NCBI GenBank assembly: GCA_001915575.1
Contig: MNQT01000022.1
Location: 1-64,000, forward strand
Reading direction: 5' to 3'
DNA from: Bacteroides sp. CAG:1060_57_27
GTDB taxonomy: Bacteria; Bacteroidota; Bacteroidia; Bacteroidales; UBA932
DNA: 64,000 nt
In this document: piece by piece, positions 35,471 through 44,606 of the stretch
How positions within the stretch are numbered: the first letter of the stretch is position 1
Layout of the letters: every line of letters begins with the position of its first letter
The notes under the pieces: generated by a model
The model's input: the letters and a program-made list of their open reading frames with translations, nothing else
Told to the model about the DNA's origin: nothing
Databases searched by the model: none
Translations under genes and position numbers: made by a program

Positions 35471-36913
35471 TCAGATCGCGGGAGTCCAGGGCTCGGAAAG
35501 ACTGTATTCTACCTTTCCTGCTCCGAAAGGTACCTTTACGGTTGCGGGAGCGGCCGTGCTTGAAGAGCCGAACCTGTAATCGTATATGGGACTGAGCGGT
35601 CCGTCATAGCTGAAGCTTATGTTGTATCCCTTGCTCGTAGTCAGATCGTAGGCCTCTACATGATAGGTTTCTCCATCGCGCGTGATGTTGATCTCACCGT
35701 CGACTACCAGTCCGAAGAACTGGGCGGTCAGGTCTTCTCCGTAATATGCCATATAGGTGCCGGCCCCCATAGTCCCTAATATAGGGTTGGAATAGACATA
35801 GCCGGGGTAATACGTATAGGGGGCGAAATCCTCCGAGGGAGTATATGTACCTTCGATTTCGTATTTACCGTTCTCCTGTGAAGGAGGGTAGAGTGAGAAG
35901 TTCATCACGTATCCGGCTCCAGTGATGAATCCGTATTCGTCTACGGGGCAGGCTACTCCGCTTGCGGACCATGTGTCTACCTCAGGGTTGTTGCTGCTGG
36001 ATGTGATGGTTGCGCCGAATGAATCGAACTCCATGTCGGTAACATCATAGTACATATGTCTGAGACCGTCCGAGAGGTCTTCTGTGATTATCTCGGAACA
36101 GCTGTAGCCGATTACGGGGCTGTTTTCTCCGTCTGCGATGGTGATGCGTGCCCTGACGGTGTAGACGCCATCCTCGTTTTCGACCGTGATTTCACCGGAG
36201 TTTATAAGTACGCCCATCCATTCTTCAAGATTTGACGAAGGGCCGTATGCGAACGAACTCGGGTAGCCTGAGCCGTCCGTCGTCACGAAGAAGGTTCCGG
36301 GAGCCTCTTCTCCGGGAGTGCCGCAGGTGTAGGTTCCTGTGGCGAGAACGGGATTCTCTTTCTCGCTGCCTTCAAGCGGCTCGGTAACGAGGTAGAACCT
36401 TATGTACTGGCCTGCGTCCTGGGGCCTCAGGTTGTAAGGTTCGCACTCCACGTCGGACAGCTGCAGCAGGAACATGTCGTATCCGCTCTCCTGGCGTCCG
36501 TAATACCAGGCGTTGGTCTGGGTCGACTCCACTACATAGTAGGACTCACCTTCGGTCTGGATGGAGGCGCGTGCTTCCGATACGCCGTACGAGCTCTCGG
36601 CAGCTGCATATACGAAGTACTCCATTCCGGGATCGAGGCCTTCGACTGTAATGTCCATGCCGGCGAGTTCGGCCTTCACGCCATCGGAAAGTACTTCGTC
36701 AGTGGCGGGAGCCTTCTCGTAGTAGGGAAGGACCATGTATGATACCCAGTACGCGTCGGCGGCTTCGATGGAGAACGTGATGCTGCTCTCGGTGGCGCTT
36801 CCGGCGGAAATCGTCACCGTGGGAGCGGGAGGTGTCTTCTGGCAGGCTCCTGCGAGCAGGAGGAGAGCCGACCCTCCCGCTGCCACTAAGGCCTTAGAAA
36901 GAAAATTCTTCAT
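35471..36913 (-). CDS. Lipoprotein with fibronectin-like domain and internal repeat
   Basis: A 480-residue lipoprotein (LLAGAC lipobox near residue 24). Residues about 30-120 resemble a fibronectin type III fold (TVTISAGSATESSITFSIEAADA..). Two similar beta segments recur in the rest, GEITVENEDGVYTVRARITIADG.. and GEINITRDGETYHVEAYDLTTSKG.., suggesting an internal duplication of a domain with tyrosine-rich strands. I recognise no defined family. It has a good promoter and seems to be transcribed alone. Confidence 0.75.
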   Translation of the reverse strand: MKNFLSKALVAAGGSALLLLAGACQKTPPAPTVTISAGSATESSITFSIEAADAYWVSYMVLPYYEKAPATDEVLSDGVKAELAGMDITVEGLDPGMEYFVYAAAESSYGVSEARASIQTEGESYYVVESTQTNAWYYGRQESGYDMFLLQLSDVECEPYNLRPQDAGQYIRFYLVTEPLEGSEKENPVLATGTYTCGTPGEEAPGTFFVTTDGSGYPSSFAYGPSSNLEEWMGVLINSGEITVENEDGVYTVRARITIADGENSPVIGYSCSEIITEDLSDGLRHMYYDVTDMEFDSFGATITSSSNNPEVDTWSASGVACPVDEYGFITGAGYVMNFSLYPPSQENGKYEIEGTYTPSEDFAPYTYYPGYVYSNPILGTMGAGTYMAYYGEDLTAQFFGLVVDGEINITRDGETYHVEAYDLTTSKGYNISFSYDGPLSPIYDYRFGSSSTAAPATVKVPFGAGKVEYSLSEPWTPAI

Positions 36914-36940
36914 ACACTGAATGATTGTTTTTGATTTATG

Positions 36941-36972
36941 TAAATATAGCTATTATTCCCAATTGATACAAA
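36941..36972 (-). promoter_or_regulatory. Promoter of the fibronectin-like lipoprotein
   Basis: On the minus strand TTTG (36969-36972), a 20-bp spacer and TATATTTA (36941-36948, one base off consensus) form a promoter that overlaps the end of gltX. Confidence 0.65.
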
Positions 36973-38619
36973 TCATTGCCTGCCGGAATATTCCGACAGC
37001 CTGCGGGCTGCATAGTCCATGCGCGCGCGAGCCTCGTCCTTTCCTATGAAAGAGATTATATCGGCGATGCCCAGGCCGCTTGCCGCTCCGGTAAGCGCGA
37101 GCCTGAGGCAGTTCATGACCTTTCCGAGCGGCGCCTCCCGGGCTCTCAGGTAGTCTTCCATGCCGTCTGCGTCCGAATTGTCCAGGGCGTCCGCCGCAAG
37201 CTCGCAATATTCGGATTTCCAGAACTTGTCCACGTCCTTTGCGAGGAAGGGGGCCGTGGCCGCATCGTCATATGCTTTTGCCCGTGGGTCTGCCGGCCGT
37301 CTCGTACCGGTGGCTTTCTCTGCCGCGGCGCCGGCCTTGACTCCGTACTCGGCGAATTTCTCCGGCGCTATGAACAGGTACGGTGCTATGGTCCAGAAGT
37401 CCTGCACGAAACTCGCCCTTTCCTTGAGCAGGCCGGCAGCCTTGACCACATGTCCGAAGTCAGGTTTCAGCCCCTTGTGCTCGAGCAGGGGCATGTACAG
37501 CCGTGCGAGTTCTTCATCGCCCTTCATCCTGAGGTATTCCTTGTTGAACCATCTGGCCTTGTCCGGATTGAACTTGGCTCCGGCCTTGCCGACCTTGTCG
37601 AGCGAGAACGCCTCTACCAGCTCCGGCAGGGAGAATATCTCCTGTTCTGTTCCAGGATTCCAGCCGAGCATTGCCAGCAGGTTCACGAATGCCTCGGGAA
37701 AGTATCCGTCCTCACGGTAGCCTCTGGAGACCTCTCCCTGCGGATTCGTCCATTGCAGGGGGAACACGGGAAATCCCAGCTTGTCGCCGTCCCTCTTGCT
37801 CAACTTGCCGTTGCCCACGGGTTTGAGCAGCAGGGGCAGGTGGGCGAAGCGCGGCATTGTGTCCTGCCAGCCGAAAGCTTCGTAGAGCAGATAGTGCAGA
37901 GGCAGGCTCGGGAGCCATTCCTCTCCGCGGATTACTTCGGTAATCTCCATCAGATGGTCGTCCACGATGTTGGCGAGATGGTATGTGGGCAGCTCGTCGG
38001 CCCTTTTCCATAGAACCTTGTCGTCGAGGGTGGAAGTGTTGACTTCGATGTGTCCTCTGACGAGATCGTCCATGCCGACTGTCCTGTCTTCCGGCATCTT
38101 GAAGCGTATGGTCCAGTCGTCGCGTGTCTCGAGCAGCTGTCTGACCTTGTCTTCGGGCAGGGTCAGGGAATTGCTGAGCGCTTCTCTGGTGGAATGGTTG
38201 TAGATGAATGTCCCGCCCTTGTTCTCGGCCTGGCTGCGGCAGAGCTCGAGGTCTTCGGCCGAGTCGAAGGCATAGTAGGCATAGCCGTTTTCTACCAGTT
38301 GCTCGGCATATCTCCTGTATATGCCCTTGCGCTGGCTCTGGCGGTAGGGGGCGTGGGGATGCTTCTCGGACGGAGTCTCGACGACCTTGCCGTCGGCGTC
38401 TACGCCCTCGTCAGGGAAGATGCCGCACCACCTGAGCGATTCTATTATGTACTGCTCGGCGCCGGGGACGAACCTGTGCGAGTCTGTGTCTTCGATCCTG
38501 AGCACGAAAGTACCGCCGTTCTTCTTGGCGTATAGGTAGTTGTAGAGGGCTGTCCTTACTCCGCCCATATGGAGGGGCCCTGTGGGTGAGGGCGCGAATC
38601 TTACTCTTGTCTTTCTCAT
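36973..38619 (-). CDS. gltX: Glutamate-tRNA ligase
   Basis: A 548-residue class I aminoacyl-tRNA synthetase. The HIGH-type motif is in FAPSPTGPLHMGG (residues 8-20) and the KMSKS-type motif is KLSKRDGDK (about 270). An anticodon-binding helical region follows. It is somewhat longer than the E. coli enzyme. Its ATG overlaps the ftsZ stop (ATGA), so it is the last gene of the dcw operon and translationally coupled to ftsZ, which ties glutamate charging to division-gene expression in this organism. Confidence 0.97.
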   Translation of the reverse strand: MRKTRVRFAPSPTGPLHMGGVRTALYNYLYAKKNGGTFVLRIEDTDSHRFVPGAEQYIIESLRWCGIFPDEGVDADGKVVETPSEKHPHAPYRQSQRKGIYRRYAEQLVENGYAYYAFDSAEDLELCRSQAENKGGTFIYNHSTREALSNSLTLPEDKVRQLLETRDDWTIRFKMPEDRTVGMDDLVRGHIEVNTSTLDDKVLWKRADELPTYHLANIVDDHLMEITEVIRGEEWLPSLPLHYLLYEAFGWQDTMPRFAHLPLLLKPVGNGKLSKRDGDKLGFPVFPLQWTNPQGEVSRGYREDGYFPEAFVNLLAMLGWNPGTEQEIFSLPELVEAFSLDKVGKAGAKFNPDKARWFNKEYLRMKGDEELARLYMPLLEHKGLKPDFGHVVKAAGLLKERASFVQDFWTIAPYLFIAPEKFAEYGVKAGAAAEKATGTRRPADPRAKAYDDAATAPFLAKDVDKFWKSEYCELAADALDNSDADGMEDYLRAREAPLGKVMNCLRLALTGAASGLGIADIISFIGKDEARARMDYAARRLSEYSGRQ

Positions 38620-39887
38620 TGCTGTATTCTTCTGATTGCGGGTACGCTCTCCAGTTCCGACAGGCTCTCGCCGCTGTCCAGTATCAGGGCAGGCTTCTGG
38701 TCGGGGTCGAACTTGAACTTGCGCACGTTGTTCTTGCTGTTGAAGCCTATCTGCTTCGAACCGCTGTCGGCGTACAGGGATATCCCGTCGCCTTCGGAGG
38801 CCGCACCCTTGTCATAGACGAAGTCCTTGTTGATCATTATGTAGTTTCCCATGTCCTGTGCAGGGCCTATGACATCCGAGAACCGCAGTCCCGTCACTAT
38901 GGAGGTGATGCGTATCGTGTCGCCGATTTCCGGGTCGTCGTCCCAGATGAGTCCGCGCTTGAAGTTGTTCGCCCTGCCGGTGTACTCGTCTATCTTCTTG
39001 TTGATGTTGTTGAGGTCGTCCATCGTGAGACCCTGGTCGTTGTGGCCGCAGGTGATGTTTATCAGCACCTTCTTGGCGGTCTTGAGGTCGAAGTCGTTGA
39101 GCAGTGGAGACTCGAACGCGGCCTTGACAGCGTCCTCGATACGGTTCTTGCCGCTGCCGACTCCGCAGCCCATAAGGGCCATGCCGCTGTCTTTCATCAT
39201 GTTCTCGACATCCTTGAAGTCGACGTTGATGTATCCCGGCTTCTTGATTATCTCGACTATGCCCCTGACTGCCGTGGCAAGTACCTCGTCGGTCTGGGGG
39301 AACGCGTCCTGTATCAGCTGGTTGCCGTAGTATTCGTGCAGCTTCTCGTTGTTGATTATGAGCAGGCTGTCGACATTCTTCTCCAGCTCGTGTATGCCGT
39401 CTATGGCCCTCGACAGGGCGTCGTTTCCCTCGTTGAGGAAGGGCAGGGTAACGACCGCGACGGTGAGTATGCCCTTCTTCTTGGCCATGCTCGCTATCAC
39501 GGGAGCCGCTCCGGTACCCGTGCCGCCGCCCATGCCTGCCGTTATGAATAGCATCTTCGTGCGTGAGTCGAGCACGGTACGCTCGATCTGTTCCTGGCTC
39601 TCGAGTGCCGCATTGCGTCCGTTGACGGGATTGGTGCCGGCTCCGAGTCCGCGTCCCATCTGTATGCGCGTGGGTACGCTGCTGCACATCAGGGCCTGCG
39701 AATCGGTGTTGCATACTACGAAGCTACAGCCCTTGATGCCCTTGTTGTACATGTAGTTGACGGCATTGCAGCCGCCGCCGCCGACTCCGATGACCTTGAT
39801 TATCTCGTCGGAGGTCACCCAGTCGCTGGGAACTATGGACGAAATCAGGCTGTTGTCCATGCTGCCTTCGTTGAAATTCTCGTTCAT
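38616..39887 (-). CDS. ftsZ: Cell division protein FtsZ
   Basis: A 423-residue tubulin-like GTPase forming the Z-ring. The nucleotide-binding region has IKVIGVGGGGCNAVNYM and the tubulin signature AGMGGGTGTGAAP; the T7 synergy loop region is VLINITCGHNDQGLTMDD. A linker leads to a short C-terminal peptide ending ESVPAIRRIQQ that is the likely FtsA-binding site. The N-terminus has about 20 extra residues before the core. Confidence 0.98.
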   Translation of the reverse strand: MNENFNEGSMDNSLISSIVPSDWVTSDEIIKVIGVGGGGCNAVNYMYNKGIKGCSFVVCNTDSQALMCSSVPTRIQMGRGLGAGTNPVNGRNAALESQEQIERTVLDSRTKMLFITAGMGGGTGTGAAPVIASMAKKKGILTVAVVTLPFLNEGNDALSRAIDGIHELEKNVDSLLIINNEKLHEYYGNQLIQDAFPQTDEVLATAVRGIVEIIKKPGYINVDFKDVENMMKDSGMALMGCGVGSGKNRIEDAVKAAFESPLLNDFDLKTAKKVLINITCGHNDQGLTMDDLNNINKKIDEYTGRANNFKRGLIWDDDPEIGDTIRITSIVTGLRFSDVIGPAQDMGNYIMINKDFVYDKGAASEGDGISLYADSGSKQIGFNSKNNVRKFKFDPDQKPALILDSGESLSELESVPAIRRIQQ

Positions 39888-39896
39888 CTCTGCCTT

Positions 39897-41348
39897 TTAG
39901 TTCATTGTGTCAAACAATTCTCCTACCGTGTCTTCTATCTTGTTGAGGATCTTGGTCCTCCAGGTGATGCGGGGGGCTTCCCCGTCCTTGTCCCTGTGCC
40001 TGCCTTTCTTCTTGCTCGGGGTGATGACCTCCCCGGGAATGTCTCCGTCGGTGAAAATCTTTCCGTTGCCTTCCTCGTCGAATTCGGGCTCGGAGGCTGT
40101 CTCCCGGCCTTCCTGATCCTGTACGGCAGGCTGCGCGTCTTCCTGCTCCGATTCCTCGATGCAGTTCAGGCGCGTGTCTTTCTTCGCTTCCAGGAGCATG
40201 CCTATCGATGCGGCGGCTCCTGTCTCCCTCGCCTCGGCGTAGCCCGACGAACTGAACATCTGGGACCTGGGGAAGCCGAGCCTTACCGTATATCCCGACA
40301 TGTCCCTGATCATGTTGGCGAGGTTCACGAGGTTCGCCCCTCCTCCGGTGAGCACTATGCCGTTGCGCAGTTTGTCGGCATAGCCGCTCTCCTGGATCAG
40401 GTAGAGGATGGCGTTTACAATCTCTTTCGCCCTGCATGTGATGATCTCGGAGAGGTACTTCACGGGAAGCTGCTCGTAGCTGCCGTTCTCGTCGTCGTTT
40501 ATCTGGATTATCTTTTCGCTGAGCGACTGCAGCTTGTCGGGCATGCACGCCCCGTAGGCGAGCTTGATGTTCTCCGCGAGGCGTTCGGTGAACCCGCACT
40601 CGGCCTTTATGTCCGAGGTGATGCTCCTGCCTCCGAACGGAATGCTGGCGTAGTGCCTTATGAGGTTGCCCCTGTAGACAGTCACCGACGTCACCCCGGC
40701 TCCCATTTCCACGAGCGCGATGCCGTTCTCCCTCTCTCCCTCGGTGAGCACTGCGCCGGCCACGGCGGTGGGGATGAATATCTTGTGCGCCGGTGCCACT
40801 CCTACGTCGTTGAGCATCCTGTCTATGTTGCTGACGGGCTTCTGGTTGCCTATGAATATGTTGAAGTTGCCCTCGAGGGTGTCGGCAGAGACGCCTATCA
40901 CGTCGTTTTCGCTGGCGCACACGAGCTCGTCGTCTGCCGAGAACGACTGGGCCACGGCTCCGTATATTTCTTCCTTGACGGGATCCTTGAGCTCATAACT
41001 GTCGATAGCCATGCTCTTGAGGTTGGCTATCTCTTCCTTGCTGATGTTCGAACCCGGGTCGCTGCGCCTTATCGCCGCAGTGCCCGTCTCCTGCCTGATG
41101 CTGTATCTGGGCAGGCCCACGACGAGCTGGAGTATCTTTATGTGCAACTGCTCCTCTGCATCGAGGATTACGTTCCTTAGCGCCGCAGCCGCCTTGCCCG
41201 GATTGTATACGCAGCTGTAGCGTACTCCGTCGGAGGGGACTTCCCTGTAGTAGATGATCTGGATGTCCTCGCCTTCGACCTTAGCGACGCTCAGGGCTAT
41301 CTTCGCCGAGCCCAGGTCCGCTGCCGCTATGTATCTTTCTGCCTGCAT
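39897..41348 (-). CDS. ftsA: Cell division protein FtsA
   Basis: A 483-residue actin-like ATPase that tethers FtsZ to the membrane. Phosphate and adenosine motifs of the actin fold are seen in AADLGSAKIALSVAKVE, ALVEMGAGVTSVTVYRGN and GIVLTGGGANLVNLANMI. After the core there is an acidic linker (about 395-450) and a C-terminal amphipathic helix (RTKILNKIEDTVGELFDTMN) for membrane binding. Its start overlaps the ftsQ stop by 22 bp. Confidence 0.97.
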   Translation of the reverse strand: MQAERYIAAADLGSAKIALSVAKVEGEDIQIIYYREVPSDGVRYSCVYNPGKAAAALRNVILDAEEQLHIKILQLVVGLPRYSIRQETGTAAIRRSDPGSNISKEEIANLKSMAIDSYELKDPVKEEIYGAVAQSFSADDELVCASENDVIGVSADTLEGNFNIFIGNQKPVSNIDRMLNDVGVAPAHKIFIPTAVAGAVLTEGERENGIALVEMGAGVTSVTVYRGNLIRHYASIPFGGRSITSDIKAECGFTERLAENIKLAYGACMPDKLQSLSEKIIQINDDENGSYEQLPVKYLSEIITCRAKEIVNAILYLIQESGYADKLRNGIVLTGGGANLVNLANMIRDMSGYTVRLGFPRSQMFSSSGYAEARETGAAASIGMLLEAKKDTRLNCIEESEQEDAQPAVQDQEGRETASEPEFDEEGNGKIFTDGDIPGEVITPSKKKGRHRDKDGEAPRITWRTKILNKIEDTVGELFDTMN

Positions 41349-42115
41349 ATTATTTGGTTTTTATATTTCAAGTTCACAGTCTTGTAATGTCCTTCTCCCT
41401 TGACGGGGACAATGTAGCCAAAATATTTGTCAATCTTGTCAAATTTTTCATCAATGTCGACAGGAGCCCCTATTATGAACTTCTCGGCCGTGCCCTTGAG
41501 GCTGAGCACTATATCGCCTTCGGAACTGACGGATATGCCTTCTACCGCCTCCTTCAGCCTGCGGGATGACTGTATCGCGTCTTCAAGGCCGATGAGTCCC
41601 TCGAGCCAGCGTCTCGCCGCGGTGTCGGCAGGGTAGCCGCTGAATCCGCGCGGTATGTCGAGAGGTACCTTGCCGCTGACCACCGTAACGGGTGCCGTGT
41701 AGCTCTTGTGCAGGGGGAAGACAAAGCCTCCGTGGTCGACATAGAATCCTCCTTCGTCGGTCTCGAAGCGTATTGCCGGGGCTCTCTGGACTATCTGCAC
41801 ATGGAGCAGGCCGTCGGCTGCCGTTGTCCACGCCTCTGCGTTCAATACGGAACTGCGGCTCTCGATGAGCCGTTCTATCTCGTCGAGGCGCACGCTGTCA
41901 AGGCTCTGCCCTATGTACGGCCCGTAGCTGTCGCTCAGGAAGTCCTTTATATCCCTGGCGCTTATGAATCCGAGGCTGTCGCTGAAGCTTACCTCTATTC
42001 CGGTGCATGTGGCAAGCGAGCGCTGCTTCCTTTCCGAGAGCAGTGCCGTCGTGCATATGGCCGCGAACACGGCCGTCAGTGCGGTAGCCAGTATGTATCT
42101 TGCCTTTACGGACAT
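41327..42115 (-). CDS. ftsQ: Cell division protein FtsQ
   Basis: A 262-residue bitopic inner-membrane protein. One membrane segment (about 7-25) follows a short basic N-terminus; the periplasmic part begins with a POTRA-like region (GIEVSFSDSLGFISARDIKDFL) and continues into the beta domain (AIRFETDEGGFYVDHGGFVFPL). It bridges early and late divisome proteins. The place between murC and ftsA fits. Confidence 0.92.
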   Translation of the reverse strand: MSVKARYILATALTAVFAAICTTALLSERKQRSLATCTGIEVSFSDSLGFISARDIKDFLSDSYGPYIGQSLDSVRLDEIERLIESRSSVLNAEAWTTAADGLLHVQIVQRAPAIRFETDEGGFYVDHGGFVFPLHKSYTAPVTVVSGKVPLDIPRGFSGYPADTAARRWLEGLIGLEDAIQSSRRLKEAVEGISVSSEGDIVLSLKGTAEKFIIGAPVDIDEKFDKIDKYFGYIVPVKGEGHYKTVNLKYKNQIICRQKDT

Positions 42116-42121
42116 TCCGGT

Positions 42122-43474
42122 TCAGCGGTTTTCAAGCATGTCCGTTATTTCGGGCACGAACCTGTCTATGTCTCCGGCACCGAGGGTGACCAGTACGTCC
42201 ACGTTCTCGCGCCCCAGGTAGTCCATAAGTTCACTGCGGTGCAGCAGGACTTTCTCTGCGCAGCTCACGTCCTTGTATATCAGTTCTGAGCTGACGCCTT
42301 CTATCGGCTCTTCCCTTGCAGGATAGATGTCGAGCAGTATCAGTTTGTCGAGGGTGCTCAGCGCTTCGGCGAATTCGGCCGCGAAGTCCCTCGTCCTCGT
42401 GTAGAGGTGCGGCTGGAACACTCCGCATATCTTCCTTCCCGGGAATACCTGGCGTATCGAGGATATCGCGCTCCGGAGTTCTGCGGGGTGGTGGGCGTAG
42501 TCGTCGATGTAGCACAGTCCGGGCCGGTTTATATGTACTTCCAGCCTCCTCTTGACCCCTTCGAAACTGTGTATGGCATGTCTTGCCTTCTGTGCGTCCA
42601 TGCCGTAGCACAGGCATACCGCCGCTGCGGCGATGCTGTTCTCGACGTTCACCCATCCGATGGTGCCGGGCTGTATGTCGCTGAGCACCCCACCCGGGTA
42701 TACCAGGTCGTAGGTGTAATGTCCGTCGGGCCCGAGCCTGAGATTCCTGCAGTGGAAGTCTGCGGCTGGATTGTCGAAATGATAGGTGAATATCCTGGCC
42801 CCGACCTCGTCTTCCCTTATCGGCAGCCCGTATTTCAGTATCAGGGTTTCGCTGACCTGGGATGCGAACTCCCTGTAGGCCTGCCGGACATGTTCGAGAT
42901 CGCCGTAGATGTCGAGGTGGTCTGCGTCCATTGCCGTTATGGCTGCGATGTCGGGATGCAGCTGGAGGAACGAGCGGTCGAACTCGTCGGCTTCGACGAC
43001 TACTGCGGGAGTTTTGCTGACCAGCATGTTCGTGCCGTAGTTGCGTGAGATTCCGCCGAGAAAGGCCGAGCATCCGAGCCCGCTTTCGGTGAGCATGTGG
43101 GCTATCAGTGTCGAAGTGGTCGTCTTGCCGTGTGTCCCGGCTACGGCGAGACACCTTTCGCCTTTCGTCAGCTCTCCGAGCATCATGGCGCGCTTGATGA
43201 CCTTGTATCCGCGTTCGCGCGCACAGCGGAGCTCCCCGAACTCTTCAGGCACTGCTGGCGTGTATATCACCAGGGTGTTTCCGATGTCGTCGGGCAGCAG
43301 GTCCGGCCTGTCTTCGTAGTGTACGGCTATCCCTTCTTCTTCGAGAGCCCTCGTAAGTCCGGAGGGCGTCCTGTCGTAGCCGCTGACCTGTGCGCCTTTT
43401 ATCTTGCAGAATCTGGCTATGGCACTCATGCCTATCCCGCCTATCCCTATAAAATATATGTTGTCGTATTTCAT
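42122..43474 (-). CDS. murC: UDP-N-acetylmuramate-L-alanine ligase
   Basis: A 450-residue ATP-dependent Mur ligase adding L-alanine to UDP-MurNAc. The N-terminal Rossmann motif is YFIGIGGIGMSAIARF, the ATP loop GTHGKTTTS (113-121), and the central domain includes EADEFDRSFL. The C-terminal domain has DDYAHHPAELRSAI. Spacing to neighbours is 4-6 bp. Confidence 0.97.
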   Translation of the reverse strand: MKYDNIYFIGIGGIGMSAIARFCKIKGAQVSGYDRTPSGLTRALEEEGIAVHYEDRPDLLPDDIGNTLVIYTPAVPEEFGELRCARERGYKVIKRAMMLGELTKGERCLAVAGTHGKTTTSTLIAHMLTESGLGCSAFLGGISRNYGTNMLVSKTPAVVVEADEFDRSFLQLHPDIAAITAMDADHLDIYGDLEHVRQAYREFASQVSETLILKYGLPIREDEVGARIFTYHFDNPAADFHCRNLRLGPDGHYTYDLVYPGGVLSDIQPGTIGWVNVENSIAAAAVCLCYGMDAQKARHAIHSFEGVKRRLEVHINRPGLCYIDDYAHHPAELRSAISSIRQVFPGRKICGVFQPHLYTRTRDFAAEFAEALSTLDKLILLDIYPAREEPIEGVSSELIYKDVSCAEKVLLHRSELMDYLGRENVDVLVTLGAGDIDRFVPEITDMLENR

Positions 43475-43478
43475 CTTC

Positions 43479-44606
43479 CTATCCTAACAGTGCGTAAACT
43501 TCCTCAGCTATGGCCTGCGCCGCGTCGCGGCGTGCGAGAGGGGAGACATTGCGCTCCATCTCCGCTATCCTCTCCGGGTCGTGTATCAGTTCCATTGCCG
43601 TCGGCAGCAGTTCCTGCAGCGCATCGGCATCCCTTACCATTACCGCCGCGCCGTGCCTTACCAGCGCCATGGCGTTGTGCGTCTGGTGGTCTTCGGCCAC
43701 GTTGGGCGAGGGTACGAATACCGCCGCCTTGCCTGCCGCGCATATCTCCGATATGGAGGATGCTCCGGAGCGGCTGATTATCACGTCCGACATGGCATAC
43801 GCCAGATCCATCCTCGAGATGAAGCTGCTGTGGCGGATGCGCTTGTCGGGGTGGCTCTCCATGAATGCGTCCACCTCCTTTTCGTAGTAGCTTCCGCACT
43901 GCCACAGTACCTGTACGTCCTCTCCTCCCGGGCAGCCTGCCTCTATCCATGCCATCATCGAGCGGTTGAGCGTCCTGCTGCCGAGACTTCCTCCCACGAC
44001 CAGAAGCTGCCTGCGGCCGGGCCCGAACCCGTAGTGCGCCAGTCCTTCCGCCCTGTCTTCGGGCGAGTAGGGGTGTATGTCGGAGCGTATGGGGTTTCCG
44101 GTGAAGACTATCTTGTCTGCCGGGAAGAAACGTTCCATGCCATCATAGGCGACGCAAATCACTCCGGCCTTCTTCGACAGTATCCTGTTGGTCAGTCCGG
44201 CGAATCCGTTCTGCTCCTGTATCAGTGTGGGGATGTGCCTGCGCGAGGCCTGCCAGAGCAGGGGAGCGCTCGCGTAGCCGCCCACTCCTACCACCACGTC
44301 CGGCCGGAACTCCCTTATCAGGCCTCCGGCTTTCCTGAGGCTTGCGAGCAGCCTGAACGGAAGCCTGAGGTTCTCCGCGATGTTGTGCAGCGTGAGCTTC
44401 CTCTGGAGTCCGGCGACGGGCAGCCCTACTATGCGGTATCCGGCTGCGGGCACCTTCTGCATCTCCATCCTGCCCTCGGCTCCGACGAACAGGATTTCGC
44501 TTTCCGGATTGGCTCTCTTCAGCGCGTCCGCGATCGAGACGGCAGGGAAGATGTGCCCTCCCGTGCCTCCTCCGCTTATCATTACCCTGAGTTTCCTATA
44601 TTCCAT
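43479..44606 (-). CDS. murG: UDP-GlcNAc:lipid I N-acetylglucosaminyltransferase
   Basis: A 375-residue peripheral inner-membrane GT28 enzyme that converts lipid I to lipid II. Conserved G loops are VMISGGGTGGHIFPAVSIA and VVGGSLGSRTLN, with SRSGASSISEICAAGKAAVFVPSP forming the UDP-GlcNAc site. The frame is open upstream, but MEYRKLRVMISGG is the natural start, overlapping the ftsW end by 11 bp. Confidence 0.96.
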   Translation of the reverse strand: MEYRKLRVMISGGGTGGHIFPAVSIADALKRANPESEILFVGAEGRMEMQKVPAAGYRIVGLPVAGLQRKLTLHNIAENLRLPFRLLASLRKAGGLIREFRPDVVVGVGGYASAPLLWQASRRHIPTLIQEQNGFAGLTNRILSKKAGVICVAYDGMERFFPADKIVFTGNPIRSDIHPYSPEDRAEGLAHYGFGPGRRQLLVVGGSLGSRTLNRSMMAWIEAGCPGGEDVQVLWQCGSYYEKEVDAFMESHPDKRIRHSSFISRMDLAYAMSDVIISRSGASSISEICAAGKAAVFVPSPNVAEDHQTHNAMALVRHGAAVMVRDADALQELLPTAMELIHDPERIAEMERNVSPLARRDAAQAIAEEVYALLG